Below are positions 16,257 to 25,246 of a stretch of DNA of 64,000 nt, one piece after another. The stretch is from positions 1-64,000 of the forward strand of contig NZ_JAKCWP010000002.1 of NCBI RefSeq assembly GCF_028767125.1, in the 5' to 3' direction. The notes beneath the pieces are model-generated. The model was not told the DNA's origin, did not search any database, and worked only from the letters and a program-made list of their open reading frames with translations. Position 1 is the first letter of the stretch, and the number at the start of each line of letters is the position of its first letter. Source of the stretch: Chelativorans sp. YIM 93263. GTDB lineage: Bacteria > Pseudomonadota > Alphaproteobacteria > Rhizobiales > Rhizobiaceae. The position numbers and the translations under genes are program-made.

Positions 16257-16669
16257 TTGAATCCCCCTTTTCCGCCGGCTGCGTGCTGGTGCGCCCTCAC
16301 GATCGTGCTGTCGATCATCTGCATGGTGGTGTCGGCCGCGTCGCTTTCGGCAAGGCCTGCCAGCATCACGTCCCGGACGCCGGCTTCCGTCCAGCGGCGA
16401 TACTGGCGATGGACTGAGTTCCAGTTGCCGAACTCGGCCGGCAGATCACGCCAGGGCGAGCCCGTCCGCGTGATCCAGAAGATGCCGTCCAGCACCTTGC
16501 GGTGATCCTGCGGCCGTCGGCCGCCGCTCGAACGGTTCTCGATCAGGAACGGCGCGAAGAACGCCCATTCCGCATCGCTCATCAGTCGTCGAATCAACGC
16601 CGCTCTCCTCAAAGAGCAGCGTTGAATCACGCGTCAGGTGAAATGGGAATCCCGTTTATCTGCACGACC
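15822..16669 (-). mobile_element. IS5-family (IS427-like) insertion sequence, 848 bp
   Basis: Imperfect terminal inverted repeats bound the element: the left end begins GGTCGTGTGGACAAAC and the right end, read inward on the minus strand, begins GGTCGTGCAGATAAAC; 17 of the first 23 positions agree. Between them lies a two-frame DDE transposase on the minus strand. The size is normal for the IS427 group, and the transposase stop codon (TAG) falls exactly at the left boundary, as in relatives. No convincing target-site duplication was seen in the flanks. It has landed directly behind the catabolic operon. Confidence 0.8.
16166..16582 (-). CDS. IS5-family transposase, N-terminal frame (OrfA)
   Basis: From ATG 16582 (MSDAEWAFFAPFLIE) through RRPQDHRKVLDGIFWITRTG and SPWRDLPAEFGNWNSVHRQY to MIDSTIVRAHQHAAG, which carries the first catalytic Asp. 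After KGGFKEM the frame leaves the conserved sequence, while the -1 frame continues it. A programmed -1 frameshift is common in this IS group; the short slippery run (AAAG) also allows a simple one-base deletion that inactivated the element. An upstream in-frame start at 16630 is less likely. Confidence 0.7.
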   Translation of the reverse strand: MSDAEWAFFAPFLIENRSSGGRRPQDHRKVLDGIFWITRTGSPWRDLPAEFGNWNSVHRQYRRWTEAGVRDVMLAGLAESDAADTTMQMIDSTIVRAHQHAAGGKGGFKEMLLAVRAVGSRPSFIPERMRRASPSASA

Positions 16670-16701
16670 CAGGCGGGGCTGAAAAGTCTTTACGCGCACC
16701 T

Positions 16702-16721
16702 CCTGACAGAGGGCTGTCAGG
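16702..16721. promoter_or_regulatory. 20-bp inverted repeat upstream of the DUF1579-like gene
   Basis: CCTGACA (16702-16708), six-base spacer, TGTCAGG (16715-16721): a perfect palindrome arm pair, about 50 bp before the start at 16773. The geometry fits a dimeric repressor operator, or a short mRNA hairpin. No regulator gene is adjacent. Confidence 0.35.
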
Positions 16722-16772
16722 GAGACTGTGTGATATTCTCTATCTATGCCGCGCAACAAAAGGTTTTGGACT

Positions 16773-17276
16773 ATGACGATTTCTACGCTTCTCGCTGCTC
16801 TTGGATCCGACGGTCCGGTAACTGAATACGCGAAGGACATGGAGCTTTATGGGTGGCTCATTGGAAGCTGGGAAATGGAGACGCTTCATCATCTCCATGA
16901 CGGCACGAAACAGAAATCGACCGGGGAAATCCATTTCGACTGGGTACTCGAAGGCCGTGCAATTCAGGATATCTGGATCAGGCCCAAGCGCCCTGCTCCA
17001 TCCACCATGTATGGCACGACCTTACGCGTTTTCGATCCCGAGATCGGCGGTTGGCACATCATTTGGAGTGACCCGCTCAACCAAGATTACTCGCGCCAGA
17101 TCGGACGGGCAGAGGGCAAGGACATTGTTCAGCTAGGTGAGGATTCACGCGGGCTGAAAGCACGGTGGCGATTCACAGAGATCACTGCAAACAGTTTCCA
17201 TTGGATTGGCGAAGAGCGCTCTTTGGAGAGTGACCCTTGGCAGATCACGTTTGAACATTTTGTCCACAGAACCTAG
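16773..17276 (+). CDS. DUF1579-like lipocalin-fold hypothetical protein
   Basis: 167 residues from ATG 16773 (MTISTLLAALGS); a start at 16746 adds nine residues that look like leader. Conserved-looking blocks are LYGWLIGSWEMET, STGEIHFDWVLEGRAIQD and STMYGTTLRVFDPEIGGWHI, the pattern of proteins annotated as DUF1579 or lipocalin-like: repeated W-E and F-D beta-strand motifs around a small-molecule cavity. No enzymatic motif is visible and no signal peptide, so it is likely cytoplasmic. It is a single gene between the IS and the convergent nrdJ. Confidence 0.6.
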   Translation: MTISTLLAALGSDGPVTEYAKDMELYGWLIGSWEMETLHHLHDGTKQKSTGEIHFDWVLEGRAIQDIWIRPKRPAPSTMYGTTLRVFDPEIGGWHIIWSDPLNQDYSRQIGRAEGKDIVQLGEDSRGLKARWRFTEITANSFHWIGEERSLESDPWQITFEHFVHRT

Positions 17277-17363
17277 TGCACTTGCGTTTGGTTGCCGTAA
17301 GCACAAACCTCGCTACTTCTGACAGCTGAGGCCTACTTCCGGCCTTTTTCCGGCAACAGAAAA

Positions 17364-17383
17364 CCGGGCAGCAAACTGCCCGG
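17364..17383 (-). terminator. Intrinsic terminator behind nrdJ (possibly bidirectional)
   Basis: CCGGGCAG (17364-17371), loop CAAA, CTGCCCGG (17376-17383): a perfect 8-bp stem. On the minus strand it is followed by TTTTCTG, serving nrdJ; on the plus strand by ATTTC, which could serve the convergent gene ending at 17276. Confidence 0.65.
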
Positions 17384-17497
17384 ATTTCATGAGCTTCAGC
17401 CATTTTCTGCAGTTGGGACATCGCCAAGCTGCCATTGCGGACATGTTAGGCTGCAGGAGGACAAACTATGTTGCCCTCCTCAAACCCCTTTGTTGCC

Positions 17498-20400
17498 TCA
17501 ACTACACCCGCTCGTCGCCCCGCATGTATCGCACTTCTCACACGTGCCGTTCCGCACCATCGTGAAATTCTGGCACTCGGAGCACATGTTGCCGGTGTAG
17601 CCTTGGGCGATTGCCTGCTGGCGGCGGCGGGACTCTACCTTTTTGGCCTCCGCCGCTTCATCGGCTGCCTTTTCCGAGAATAGGGCGTCCGTGCCTTCTT
17701 CCGCCTCGGCTTCCTCGGCAAGCTCGCGGGCGCGCTCCTCATAGTCGCGGCGGAAGGCGGTGGGCTCTTCCTGGAGGCCGGGGTTGGCGGAACTTAGCGC
17801 CGTCACCGCGCTGCCCGACGAGATGGCGCGGACATTCGAGGCGGAGCCGCCGGCGGGCGTGGAACGGGCAGGGGAGTCCGAACCGGCTTCGCCCCTCGGC
17901 TCCTTGCTGCTGACCAGCTTGAAAGGCGAGGCGCCGCGCGTCAGGCCCTTGGAGAAGGGGGTCGCCTTGCCCTCGTTGATGCCGCGGCCGAGCGCGGTGT
18001 TGGTGAAGTCGGACGTGTCGACATGGGCGAGGTCCGAACGCTCGAGATAGGAGACCGCCAGCTCGCGGAAGACATAGTCCAGGATCGAGGTGGCGTTCTT
18101 GATGGCGTCATTGCCCTGCACCATGCCGGCCGGCTCGAACTTGGTGAAGGTGAAGGCGTCGACATATTCCTCCAGCGGCACGCCGTATTGCAGGCCGATG
18201 GAGATGGCGATGGCAAAATTGTTCATCATGGCGCCGAAAGCGGCACCTTCCTTGTGCATGTCGATGAATATCTCGCCGAGGCGGCCATCGTCGAACTCGC
18301 CGGTACGCAGGTACACCTTGTGCCCACCGACCACGGCCTTCTGGGTGTAGCCCTTGCGGCGGTTGGGCAGCTTCTCGCGGTCGCGGTAGAGGCGCTCGAC
18401 CACGCGCTCGACGATCTTCTCGGTGACCTGTGTGGCCTGGGCGGCAGCGGGGCTCGCCACCAGCTCCTCGGCCAGATCGTCGGCCTCGTCCTCGTCATCC
18501 GAAAGCAGCGAGGAATTGAGCGGCTGCGAGAGCTTGGAACCGTCGCGGTAGAGCGCGTTGGCCTTCAGCGCCAGCTTCCAGGAGAGCATGTAGGCTTCCT
18601 TGCAGTCCTCGACCGTGGCGTCGTTCGGCATGTTGATGGTCTTGGAAATGGCGCCCGAGATGAAGGGCTGGGCCGCGGCCATCATGCGGATGTGGGACTC
18701 GACCGAGAGATAGCGCTTGCCGACCTTGCCGCAGGGATTGGCGCAGTCGAAGACGGGCAGGTGCTCATCCTTCAGGTGCGGCGCGCCTTCCAGCGTCATG
18801 GCGCCGCAAATGTGGATGTTGGCGGCCTCGATCTCCTTCTTCGAGAAGCCGAGCGCGGGCAGAAGCTCGAAGGAGAAATCGTCGAGCTGCTCGCTCGTGA
18901 AGCCGAAATTCTCTTTCAGCCAGTCCGCACCCAGCGTCCACTGATTGAAGACGAACTTGATGTCGAAGGCGGCCTTCAGCGCGCCGTTGAGCGCCTCGAT
19001 CTTCTCGTCAGTGAAGCCTTTCGCCTTCAGGATCGAGGGATTGACGCCAGGGGCCTGGTTCAGATTGCCATGGCCGACGGCATAGGCCTCGATCTCGGCG
19101 ATCTGCGCTTCGGAGTACCCGAGACTACGCAGCGCCTCCGGCACGGCGCGGTTGATGATCTTGAAATAGCCGCCGCCGGCGAGCTTCTTGAACTTCACCA
19201 GCGCGAAGTCGGGCTCGATGCCGGTCGTGTCGCAATCCATGACGAGGCCGATCGTGCCCGTGGGCGCGATGACGGTGGCCTGCGCGTTGCGGTAGCCGTG
19301 CTGTTCGCCCAGCTCAAGCGCGCGGTCCCAGGCAGCGCGGGCATGCTCCATCAGGTTGGGCAGCGGGCAATCCTCGGGCTTGAGCGCGACGGGATTGACG
19401 GCGAGGCCCTCATAACCTTGCGTTTCGCCATGGGCTGCGCGGCGGTGATTGCGGATGACGCGCAGCATGTGCCGGGAATTGCGCTCGTAATCCGGGAAGG
19501 GTCCGAGTTCGCCGGCCATTTCGGCGCTAGTTGCGTAGGCCACGCCCGTCATGATCGCCGTGAGCGAGCCGCAGATGGCGCGGGCCTCGTCGGAATCGTA
19601 GGGAATGCCCGAGGTCATCAGCAGGCCGCCGATATTGGCATAGCCGAGGCCGAGCGTGCGGTACTCGTAAGAAAGCCTGGCGATCTCCTTGGACGGGAAC
19701 TGCGCCATCATGACGGAGATTTCCAGCACCATCGTCCACAGCCGCACGGTATGCTCGTAAGCCGCGATGTCGATTGTACCGTCCTTCTGCCGGTACTGCA
19801 GCAGGTTCACCGAGGCGAGATTGCAGGCCGTGTCGTCCAGGAACATGTATTCCGAGCACGGATTGGAGGCGCGGATGGGGCCGGCGGCCGGCGAGGTGTG
19901 CCAGTCGTTCATGGTGGTGTTGAAGTGCAGCCCCGGGTCAGCCGACGCCCAGGCGGCGTAGCCGATCTTTTCCCACAAATCGCGGGCCTTCAGCGTCTTG
20001 GCGGGCTTGCCGTCGATGCGGTTGATCAGCTTCCACTCGCCGTCGCTCTCGACGGCGCGCAGGAAGTCGTCCTTCAACGAGACGGAGTTATTGGAGTTCT
20101 GACCGGAGACGGTGAGATAGGCCTCCGAGTCCCAATCCGTGTCGTAGGTCTTGAACTCGATGTCCGTGTGGCCCTGACGCGCAAACTGGATGACGCGCTT
20201 GACGTAGTTTTCCGGCACGGCATTGCGCTTGGCGAGCTTCACCTCGCGCTTCAGTGCCGGATTCTTCGTGGGGTCGAAGCAGTCGTCATTGTCGGCCTGA
20301 CAGTTGACGCAGGCCTTCATGATGGCTTCGAGGTGTTTCTTGACGATCTTGGAGCCGGTGACGAGGGCGGCGACCTTCTGCTCCTCCTTCACCTTCCAGT

Positions 20401-21283
20401 CGATATATTCCTCGATATCCGGGTGGTCGATGTCGACCACGACCATCTTGGCCGCACGCCGCGTCGTGCCACCGGACTTGATGGCGCCGGCAGCGCGGTC
20501 GCCGATCTTGAGGAAGGACATGAGGCCGGAGGACTTGCCGCCGCCCGACAGCTTCTCACCCTCGCCACGCAGATGCGAGAAGTTGGAGCCGGTGCCGGAG
20601 CCGTATTTGAACAGCCGCGCCTCGCGCACCCAGAGATCCATGATGCCGCCCTCATTGACGAGGTCGTCGCCCACGGACTGGATGAAGCAGGCATGCGGCT
20701 GCGGATGTTCGTAGGCCGATTTGGACTTGGTCAGCTTGCCGGTGAAGGGGTCGACGTAATAGTGGCCCTGGCCGGGGCCGTCGATGCCGTAGGCCCAGTG
20801 GAGCCCGGTGTTGAACCATTGCGGCGAGTTGGGCGCGACGCGCTGGGTGGCGAGCATGTAGCAAAGCTCGTCCATGAAGGCCTGGGCGTCGTTCTCGGAA
20901 TCGAAATAGCCGCCCTTCCAGCCCCAATAAGTCCAGGTGCCGGCGAGACGAGTAAAGACCTGGCGCGCGTCGATCTCGGAGCCGTAGCGCTCGTCCTCGG
21001 GCAACTCTTTCAGCGCTTCCTCGTCGGCCACCGAACGCCACAGGAAGGAGGGGACCGAATTCTCCTCGACCTTTTTCAGGCGCGCGGGCACGCCGGCCTT
21101 GCGGAAATACTTCTGCGCCAGGATGTCGCTGGCGACCTGAGAGAATTGGGCCGGCACATCGATATCGGCGAGCCGGAAGACCGTGGAGCCATCCGGGTTT
21201 TTGATCTCGCTCGTAGCCTTGCGGAATTCGACCTCCGCGTATGGAGACTGGCCTTCTCTGGTGAACCGGCGTTCGATGCGCAT
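17498..21283 (-). CDS. nrdJ: Adenosylcobalamin-dependent (class II) ribonucleoside-diphosphate reductase
   Basis: 1261 residues from ATG 21283 with GAGAGGGA upstream; the ORF extends 15 codons further but this start gives [18 protein letters not shown]. It reduces ribonucleotides to deoxyribonucleotides with coenzyme B12 and no O2 requirement. Hallmarks: [20 protein letters not shown] near the active-site cysteine/Asn-Cys-Glu region, [20 protein letters not shown] phosphate-binding block, an internal low-complexity linker (about 1130-1190) and a C-terminal [10 protein letters not shown]...CEKCDTCG zinc-ribbon/redox tail. This long form is the one usual in Hyphomicrobiales. Monocistronic, with NrdR-like boxes upstream. 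Confidence 0.95.
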   Translation of the reverse strand: MRIERRFTREGQSPYAEVEFRKATSEIKNPDGSTVFRLADIDVPAQFSQVASDILAQKYFRKAGVPARLKKVEENSVPSFLWRSVADEEALKELPEDERYGSEIDARQVFTRLAGTWTYWGWKGGYFDSENDAQAFMDELCYMLATQRVAPNSPQWFNTGLHWAYGIDGPGQGHYYVDPFTGKLTKSKSAYEHPQPHACFIQSVGDDLVNEGGIMDLWVREARLFKYGSGTGSNFSHLRGEGEKLSGGGKSSGLMSFLKIGDRAAGAIKSGGTTRRAAKMVVVDIDHPDIEEYIDWKVKEEQKVAALVTGSKIVKKHLEAIMKACVNCQADNDDCFDPTKNPALKREVKLAKRNAVPENYVKRVIQFARQGHTDIEFKTYDTDWDSEAYLTVSGQNSNNSVSLKDDFLRAVESDGEWKLINRIDGKPAKTLKARDLWEKIGYAAWASADPGLHFNTTMNDWHTSPAAGPIRASNPCSEYMFLDDTACNLASVNLLQYRQKDGTIDIAAYEHTVRLWTMVLEISVMMAQFPSKEIARLSYEYRTLGLGYANIGGLLMTSGIPYDSDEARAICGSLTAIMTGVAYATSAEMAGELGPFPDYERNSRHMLRVIRNHRRAAHGETQGYEGLAVNPVALKPEDCPLPNLMEHARAAWDRALELGEQHGYRNAQATVIAPTGTIGLVMDCDTTGIEPDFALVKFKKLAGGGYFKIINRAVPEALRSLGYSEAQIAEIEAYAVGHGNLNQAPGVNPSILKAKGFTDEKIEALNGALKAAFDIKFVFNQWTLGADWLKENFGFTSEQLDDFSFELLPALGFSKKEIEAANIHICGAMTLEGAPHLKDEHLPVFDCANPCGKVGKRYLSVESHIRMMAAAQPFISGAISKTINMPNDATVEDCKEAYMLSWKLALKANALYRDGSKLSQPLNSSLLSDDEDEADDLAEELVASPAAAQATQVTEKIVERVVERLYRDREKLPNRRKGYTQKAVVGGHKVYLRTGEFDDGRLGEIFIDMHKEGAAFGAMMNNFAIAISIGLQYGVPLEEYVDAFTFTKFEPAGMVQGNDAIKNATSILDYVFRELAVSYLERSDLAHVDTSDFTNTALGRGINEGKATPFSKGLTRGASPFKLVSSKEPRGEAGSDSPARSTPAGGSASNVRAISSGSAVTALSSANPGLQEEPTAFRRDYEERARELAEEAEAEEGTDALFSEKAADEAAEAKKVESRRRQQAIAQGYTGNMCSECQNFTMVRNGTCEKCDTCGATSGCS

Positions 21284-21298
21284 CTTCGTCCCTCTCGA

Positions 21299-21314
21299 TC
21301 CCAAAATATAGTGC
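21299..21314 (-). promoter_or_regulatory. NrdR-box-like site proximal to nrdJ
   Basis: Minus strand GCACTATATTTTGGGA. Nine of the ten core bases fit the NrdR consensus CwAtATaTwG. It lies 15 bp upstream of the nrdJ ATG, overlapping the zone just before the ribosome-binding site. NrdR is the ATP/dATP-sensing repressor of ribonucleotide reductase genes. Confidence 0.45.
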
Positions 21315-21328
21315 CCCGCTCGGGGCAA

Positions 21329-21900
21329 TTCCCGTCACATTTTCGCGACGGAGTCCATTCCGCCGAAAACGGCCCGTGCCCCATGCAACGGCCGCCATTC
21401 CGCCCGCTTCCCAGACCCCGTTCCCCGCCAGCCTGCCGATAAAGCATGCCGCCGGTTGAGGAGCCGGGCCGGACCAATCCGACGCTTCGCGAGGTGATCT
21501 CTCCAAGCGGAGAACTGCACCTTATCTAGTGTCAGATTGCGCCACAAACCCTAAATATAGTATTAACAGCTTCCTAACGCCAGCACTGACAGCGGTACGC
21601 AATCACTCGCAAACAGGCGCAAAAGCATCTCTCTCCCGCTCGCAAAAAGCCGAGCGGTGATCGACAACGCACCTACCAATTGAAGAACTAGGCCGACTGG
21701 TGAACTTTCGGGCCGCGCCCACGAACGGACGTTATGGGAGTATAAAAGGCGACTCGTATGCCCCCGTCAAGGGATCGTTCTTGTAAGTTTTGTGACCGCT
21801 ATATGTAGTGTGTATCAGGTGTGGATATCGGGGAAGCCGTCACGCCGCGCTTGCAACTGCGAAAGCCTGTCGGGCGTGCGGCTTTGGCGTTATTTATCCG
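21329..21900. other. Intergenic region between sorB and nrdJ: nrdJ leader and promoter
   Basis: No gene is seen in this 570-bp stretch; ORFs on both strands are arginine/proline-rich shadows. It includes the distal NrdR-like box (21548-21563) and GC-rich hairpin-prone sequence between 21360 and 21500. I looked for a cobalamin riboswitch on the nrdJ strand and did not find a B12-box-like GCCACTG core. Confidence 0.4.
21548..21563 (-). promoter_or_regulatory. Second NrdR-box-like site, distal to nrdJ
   Basis: Minus strand ATACTATATTTAGGGT; again nine of ten core positions match CwAtATaTwG. It is 249 bp from the proximal box, much further than the usual pair spacing of about three helical turns, so joint binding would need looping; it may instead mark the real promoter. 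Confidence 0.4.
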
Positions 21901-22242
21901 CTATTCGCCGCCGGCCGCGTGGGCGACATAAGCCGCCACGGCATCGATCTCTTCATCGCTGAGCAGGCCTTCATAGGCGGGCATGGCGCCGGCACCACCA
22001 CGCACGACCAGGCGAACCTGATCTTCGCTCGGCTGCAGGTCGTCCAGGTTGGGACCGATACGCCCCGCCGCTTCGGCGTCCTGCAAGGTATGGCAGACAA
22101 CACAGGCGGGCTCGGCAGAGGTGAACACCTCGCGCCCCATTTCGATCTGTTCTTCCGAAGGATTGTCCTCACTGGCCCCGGCAAGAGGTATGGTCACGGC
22201 CAGACATACAAAAACACCGGCGTAGCGGCAGGCCTTCAGCAT
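21901..22242 (-). CDS. sorB: Cytochrome c subunit of sulfite dehydrogenase (SorB-like)
   Basis: 113 residues with a signal peptide (cleavage near AGA, residue 23) and a single class I cytochrome c domain: haem site CVVCH at about 47-51 and an axial methionine in GAGAMPAY near 83. The ATG has GGAGTG upstream. It follows the molybdenum subunit gene by 54 bp on the same strand, matching SorA-SorB pairs where electrons from sulfite pass from molybdenum to this haem and on to the respiratory chain in the periplasm. Confidence 0.85.
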   Translation of the reverse strand: MLKACRYAGVFVCLAVTIPLAGASEDNPSEEQIEMGREVFTSAEPACVVCHTLQDAEAAGRIGPNLDDLQPSEDQVRLVVRGGAGAMPAYEGLLSDEEIDAVAAYVAHAAGGE

Positions 22243-22264
22243 AAAAGCACTCCATTGGAAAAAG

Positions 22265-22288
22265 AGCCCGCCCCGAACAGGGCGGGCT
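22265..22288 (-). terminator. Intrinsic terminator between sorA and sorB
   Basis: AGCCCGCCC (22265-22273) and GGGCGGGCT (22280-22288) form a 9-bp stem with a six-base loop. On the minus strand the hairpin is followed by CTTTTTCC, a usable T-run, placed between the sorA stop and the sorB ribosome-binding site. It would reduce sorB relative to sorA transcript. Confidence 0.6.
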
Positions 22289-22296
22289 TAACGAGA

Positions 22297-23502
22297 TTAG
22301 ACGACGGTGACATCCACGGCAAGCACGCGCCACCCGCTGTAATCATAACCACGGTGATTCGGCTCTGTAACTTCCTCCTGAACACGGCCTTCCGAATCCG
22401 TCGCGCGGCTGGTGACGGTGTACGTTCCGGGTTCAAGCTCCGCCGAGAGAACGAAAGGTTGCCAGGCGAACCGGCCGAGATCCGGCCCGAGCAGACGCGC
22501 TTCCTGCCAGTTCTCGCCGCCATCCGTAGACACCTCGACACGCTCCAGCGCATTGATGCCGCCGAACGCGACGCCATAGAGCAGAACACGGCCACTCTCC
22601 ACATCGGCCAGCGGCCGGGTGATCCAGGATTTGACCTTCATTTCCCACATGGAAGGTTGGTCAGGAGCACCCTCCACACCGACCGGGCGAACGCGATAGC
22701 TCGTGCGCATGATGGACGCGTCGCTTTCCTCTTCCGTAAAGGCTACACGTCTTACGTATTTAACGTTGTTGATCCCGTAATAGCCGGGAATGACGACGCG
22801 CAGAGGTCCGCCATGAATCAGCGGCACCGGCTCGCCGTTCATTTCCCAAGCGAGAATCCCGTGCTCCATCGCGTGGTCGACCGGGATTGAGCGCTCCACC
22901 ACCACTTGGCTCTCGTCGACACCTTCGGGTAAATCCTCGCCACCCGTGCTGGTCATGAAATTGCGGCCGTCCTCCAGGCCACCCAGCGCTTCAACCACAT
23001 CGCGGACGGGCACACCGCTCCACAAAAGGTTTCCGGCGGCACCCGTGAGCCATTGAGAGCCGCTCGTCTCATGATCGAAGAAGCCGCGGCCATTGCCGGA
23101 GCACTGCAGAACAGTAGAAACCGTCTCGACGCCCATACTCTTGAGCTCGCCCACGGTCACGCTGCGTGGTTCGCGCACACCTTCGATCTGCACTTCCCAG
23201 GCATCCGGGTCTGCAACGATCTCTTCACTGGGCGTGGGAAGATTGTTGCGAACGTAAAGGATATCCTTGGCGGTAATGCCGCTGGTGCCGATCGCATCGC
23301 GTTCCGTCTCCAACGTCAACTCGGAATGGACAATCAGAGAATCCGCGATTTTCGAGCCGAATGGCTCCGGCAAAGATCCTGAGCCATTCTCGCTTTCCTG
23401 CGCCAGCGCCGGCCGGCTGCCGAGCGGGGTCAGCGAAGACGCCGCGGCACCGGCCGTTCCGGCGGCAGCGATAAGGAAATGGCGGCGGGGAATTGAAAGC
23501 AT
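22297..23502 (-). CDS. sorA: Sulfite dehydrogenase molybdenum subunit (SorA, sulfite oxidase family)
   Basis: 401 residues. Twin-arginine signal RRHFLIAAAG near residue 6 marks export of a folded cofactor-containing protein. The molybdopterin domain has the ligand cysteine in TVLQCSGNGRGFF and the substrate-pocket block SGSQWLTGAAGNLLWSG; the C-terminal Mo-co dimerisation domain includes SWITRPLADVE and ALERVEVSTDGGENW. Oxidises sulfite to sulfate in the periplasm. GGGAGGAGG precedes the ATG. Paired with the cytochrome gene 54 bp downstream; molybdenum cofactor genes lie 3-4 kb away. Confidence 0.88.
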   Translation of the reverse strand: MLSIPRRHFLIAAAGTAGAAASSLTPLGSRPALAQESENGSGSLPEPFGSKIADSLIVHSELTLETERDAIGTSGITAKDILYVRNNLPTPSEEIVADPDAWEVQIEGVREPRSVTVGELKSMGVETVSTVLQCSGNGRGFFDHETSGSQWLTGAAGNLLWSGVPVRDVVEALGGLEDGRNFMTSTGGEDLPEGVDESQVVVERSIPVDHAMEHGILAWEMNGEPVPLIHGGPLRVVIPGYYGINNVKYVRRVAFTEEESDASIMRTSYRVRPVGVEGAPDQPSMWEMKVKSWITRPLADVESGRVLLYGVAFGGINALERVEVSTDGGENWQEARLLGPDLGRFAWQPFVLSAELEPGTYTVTSRATDSEGRVQEEVTEPNHRGYDYSGWRVLAVDVTVV

Positions 23503-23532
23503 TTCGTCCTCCTCCCGTTGGAATCAACCTAG

Positions 23533-23561
23533 AATGAGGCCGAGTCGGACTCGGCCTCATT
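23533..23561. repeat. Perfect 14-bp inverted repeat upstream of sorA
   Basis: AATGAGGCCGAGTC (23533-23546), one base, then its exact complement to 23561. It lies about 30 bp upstream of the sorA ATG and 108 bp after the wrbA stop. It may act as a hairpin in the sorA leader, or as an operator; the lack of a T-run on the minus strand argues against a terminator. Confidence 0.55.
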
Positions 23562-23620
23562 GGCTCAAACCGCCGCAAGCGCGTGTTGTTCCTGCATGAG
23601 GTTTGCCACCCGAAACAAAA

Positions 23621-23644
23621 GCGGGCGATCCGAAGACCGCCCGC
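23621..23644 (-). terminator. Terminator behind wrbA
   Basis: GCGGGCG (23621-23627) and CGCCCGC (23638-23644) form a 7-bp stem; on the minus strand it is followed by TTTTGTTTCG. It lies 26 bp after the wrbA stop. Confidence 0.6.
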
Positions 23645-23669
23645 GCTTCCCGCCTCAAGCCGGTAGGGA

Positions 23670-24269
23670 TCAGCCGGCCAGCTTGGCCGTGATGCCGGCG
23701 AAGCGCGTGCCCTGAAACCTCGCGCCTTCCAGTTCCTGGTCGGAGGGAAAACGTGAACCATCGCTGTTCGTGGTCGTGGTCATGCCGTAGGGCGCGCCGC
23801 CGCGAATCTGATCATTGCCCATCTGACCCTGGTAGGCATAAGACAGAGGGACGATAATCAGGCCATGATGCTGCAATGCCATTTGCATGGAAGCCAGCGC
23901 CATTTCCGCGCCGCCATGCTGTGTGGCTGTGGAAGCCATAACGGTCGCCGTCTTGTCGATCAGCTTGCCTGCCGCCCAAAGCGGGCCGGTCTGATCGAGG
24001 AAATTCTTCATCTGTGCGGCCATCATCCCGTAGCGCGTCGACAGGCCGAAGATGAAACCGTCGTAGTTTTCGAGTTCCAGCGGGTCGGCCACAGGCGCCT
24101 CCTGATCGAGTTTGTAGCCTGCCTGCTTGGCGACGTCTTCCGGCACGAGCTCGGGAACCCGCTTTACAGTCACGTCGGCGCCGGCCTCGCGTGCGCCGTC
24201 GGCCGCGGCCCTCGCCATTTGCTCCATGTGACCCCAGCTCGAATAATAAAGGACCAGAATCTTAGCCAT
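23670..24269 (-). CDS. wrbA: NAD(P)H:quinone oxidoreductase, WrbA type
   Basis: 199 residues, the usual WrbA length. Flavodoxin-like FMN site [20 protein letters not shown]-type start (core YYSSWGHME), then [20 protein letters not shown] and [10 protein letters not shown], all hallmarks of WrbA. It performs two-electron quinone reduction and so limits redox cycling. AGGAGCG precedes the ATG. Single gene with its own terminator, divergent from the MoCF-domain gene at 24432. Confidence 0.93.
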   Translation of the reverse strand: MAKILVLYYSSWGHMEQMARAAADGAREAGADVTVKRVPELVPEDVAKQAGYKLDQEAPVADPLELENYDGFIFGLSTRYGMMAAQMKNFLDQTGPLWAAGKLIDKTATVMASTATQHGGAEMALASMQMALQHHGLIIVPLSYAYQGQMGNDQIRGGAPYGMTTTTNSDGSRFPSDQELEGARFQGTRFAGITAKLAG

Positions 24270-24431
24270 AATCGCTCCTGCTCTTTTCTCCAGCGCCCGT
24301 GCACTGCTCGTTTCGATCTAAGTGTTGTTTCCCGCAATGAAACCGTGTGATTTGCAGACACAGTGTTCACCTTGCATTGCCGCGCATTCGCGATGCGGGT
24401 ATCTCACGTCTATCAATCGAGGAAATGCGCA

Positions 24432-25172
24432 ATGGGCGAAATTGTTACCGCAGCAATGGTGGTTATCGGGGATGAGATCCTCTCCGGCCGAACGAAGGAC
24501 CAGAACATCGGCCACCTTGCGGACATCCTGACGGCCGTTGGAATCGACCTCAAGGAGGTGCGGATCGTGGCCGATGACGAGGGAGCGATCGTCGAAGCGG
24601 TGAACATCCTGCGCGCGCGCAATACCTACGTCTTCACCACCGGGGGCATCGGACCGACCCACGACGATATTACCGCGGACGCGATCGCTCGCGCCTTCGA
24701 CCTTCCTTGCGACTATGAAGAGAAAGCCTTCCGGATGCTGGAAGAGCACTATGCCAAGCGCGGCATCGAGTTTTCCGAGGCGCGCAAGCGAATGGCGCGC
24801 ATGCCGGAAGGGGCAAAACATATCCCAAACCCGATCTCGATAGCGCCCGGTTTCAATGTCGAGAACGTCTATGTCATGGCAGGTGTGCCGGCGATCTTCC
24901 AGGCCATGCTCGACGCACTTCTGCCCACGCTGAAGGTCGGCACCAAGCTGATATCAGTTGCTGTTCCTTCACCTCTGCCGGAGGGAACGATGGGCGGTGC
25001 GCTCGGACAGATTCAGCAGGCGCATCCCGATACGATCATCGGATCTTATCCGAAATACGAGGAAGGACGGTTTTGGACTGAAGTCGTCGTGCGTTCACGA
25101 TCGGAAGAAGCGCTCAAGGCGGCCAAAGAGGCGGTCGAGGCGATGATCGATTCATTGATGAAACGCAAATAA
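24432..25172 (+). CDS. CinA N-terminal-like/MoCF-domain protein
   Basis: 246 residues from ATG 24432 with GAGGAAA upstream. It has the molybdopterin-binding (MoCF/MogA-like) fold: VIGDEILSGRTKDQN at residues 10-24 and FTTGGIGPTHDD near 72, exactly the CinA N-terminal signature. The CinA C-terminal amidase domain (nicotinamide mononucleotide deamidase) is absent, as is normal for this widespread single-domain form in alphaproteobacteria. Such proteins may act as FAD/ADP-ribose pyrophosphatase-like (COG1058) enzymes; a direct molybdopterin role is unproven. Confidence 0.85.
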   Translation: MGEIVTAAMVVIGDEILSGRTKDQNIGHLADILTAVGIDLKEVRIVADDEGAIVEAVNILRARNTYVFTTGGIGPTHDDITADAIARAFDLPCDYEEKAFRMLEEHYAKRGIEFSEARKRMARMPEGAKHIPNPISIAPGFNVENVYVMAGVPAIFQAMLDALLPTLKVGTKLISVAVPSPLPEGTMGGALGQIQQAHPDTIIGSYPKYEEGRFWTEVVVRSRSEEALKAAKEAVEAMIDSLMKRK

Positions 25173-25246
25173 GGCCTTCTCCGTTGGGGTACATTCTAAC
25201 GGCGTGCGGGCAGAACGCCTGGCGCCGAACCCAACAGGAGGGTCGG

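Noticed and set aside
18023-21442. 1139-codon open frame antisense to nrdJ
   Set aside because: It mirrors the codon structure of a well-conserved gene in high-GC DNA; the translation is valine/aspartate/arginine-rich with no domain, and nrdJ on the other strand is certain.
21284-21540. Cobalamin riboswitch upstream of nrdJ
   Set aside because: The leader is GC-rich and can fold, but no B12-box core or conserved riboswitch segment was found on the nrdJ strand.
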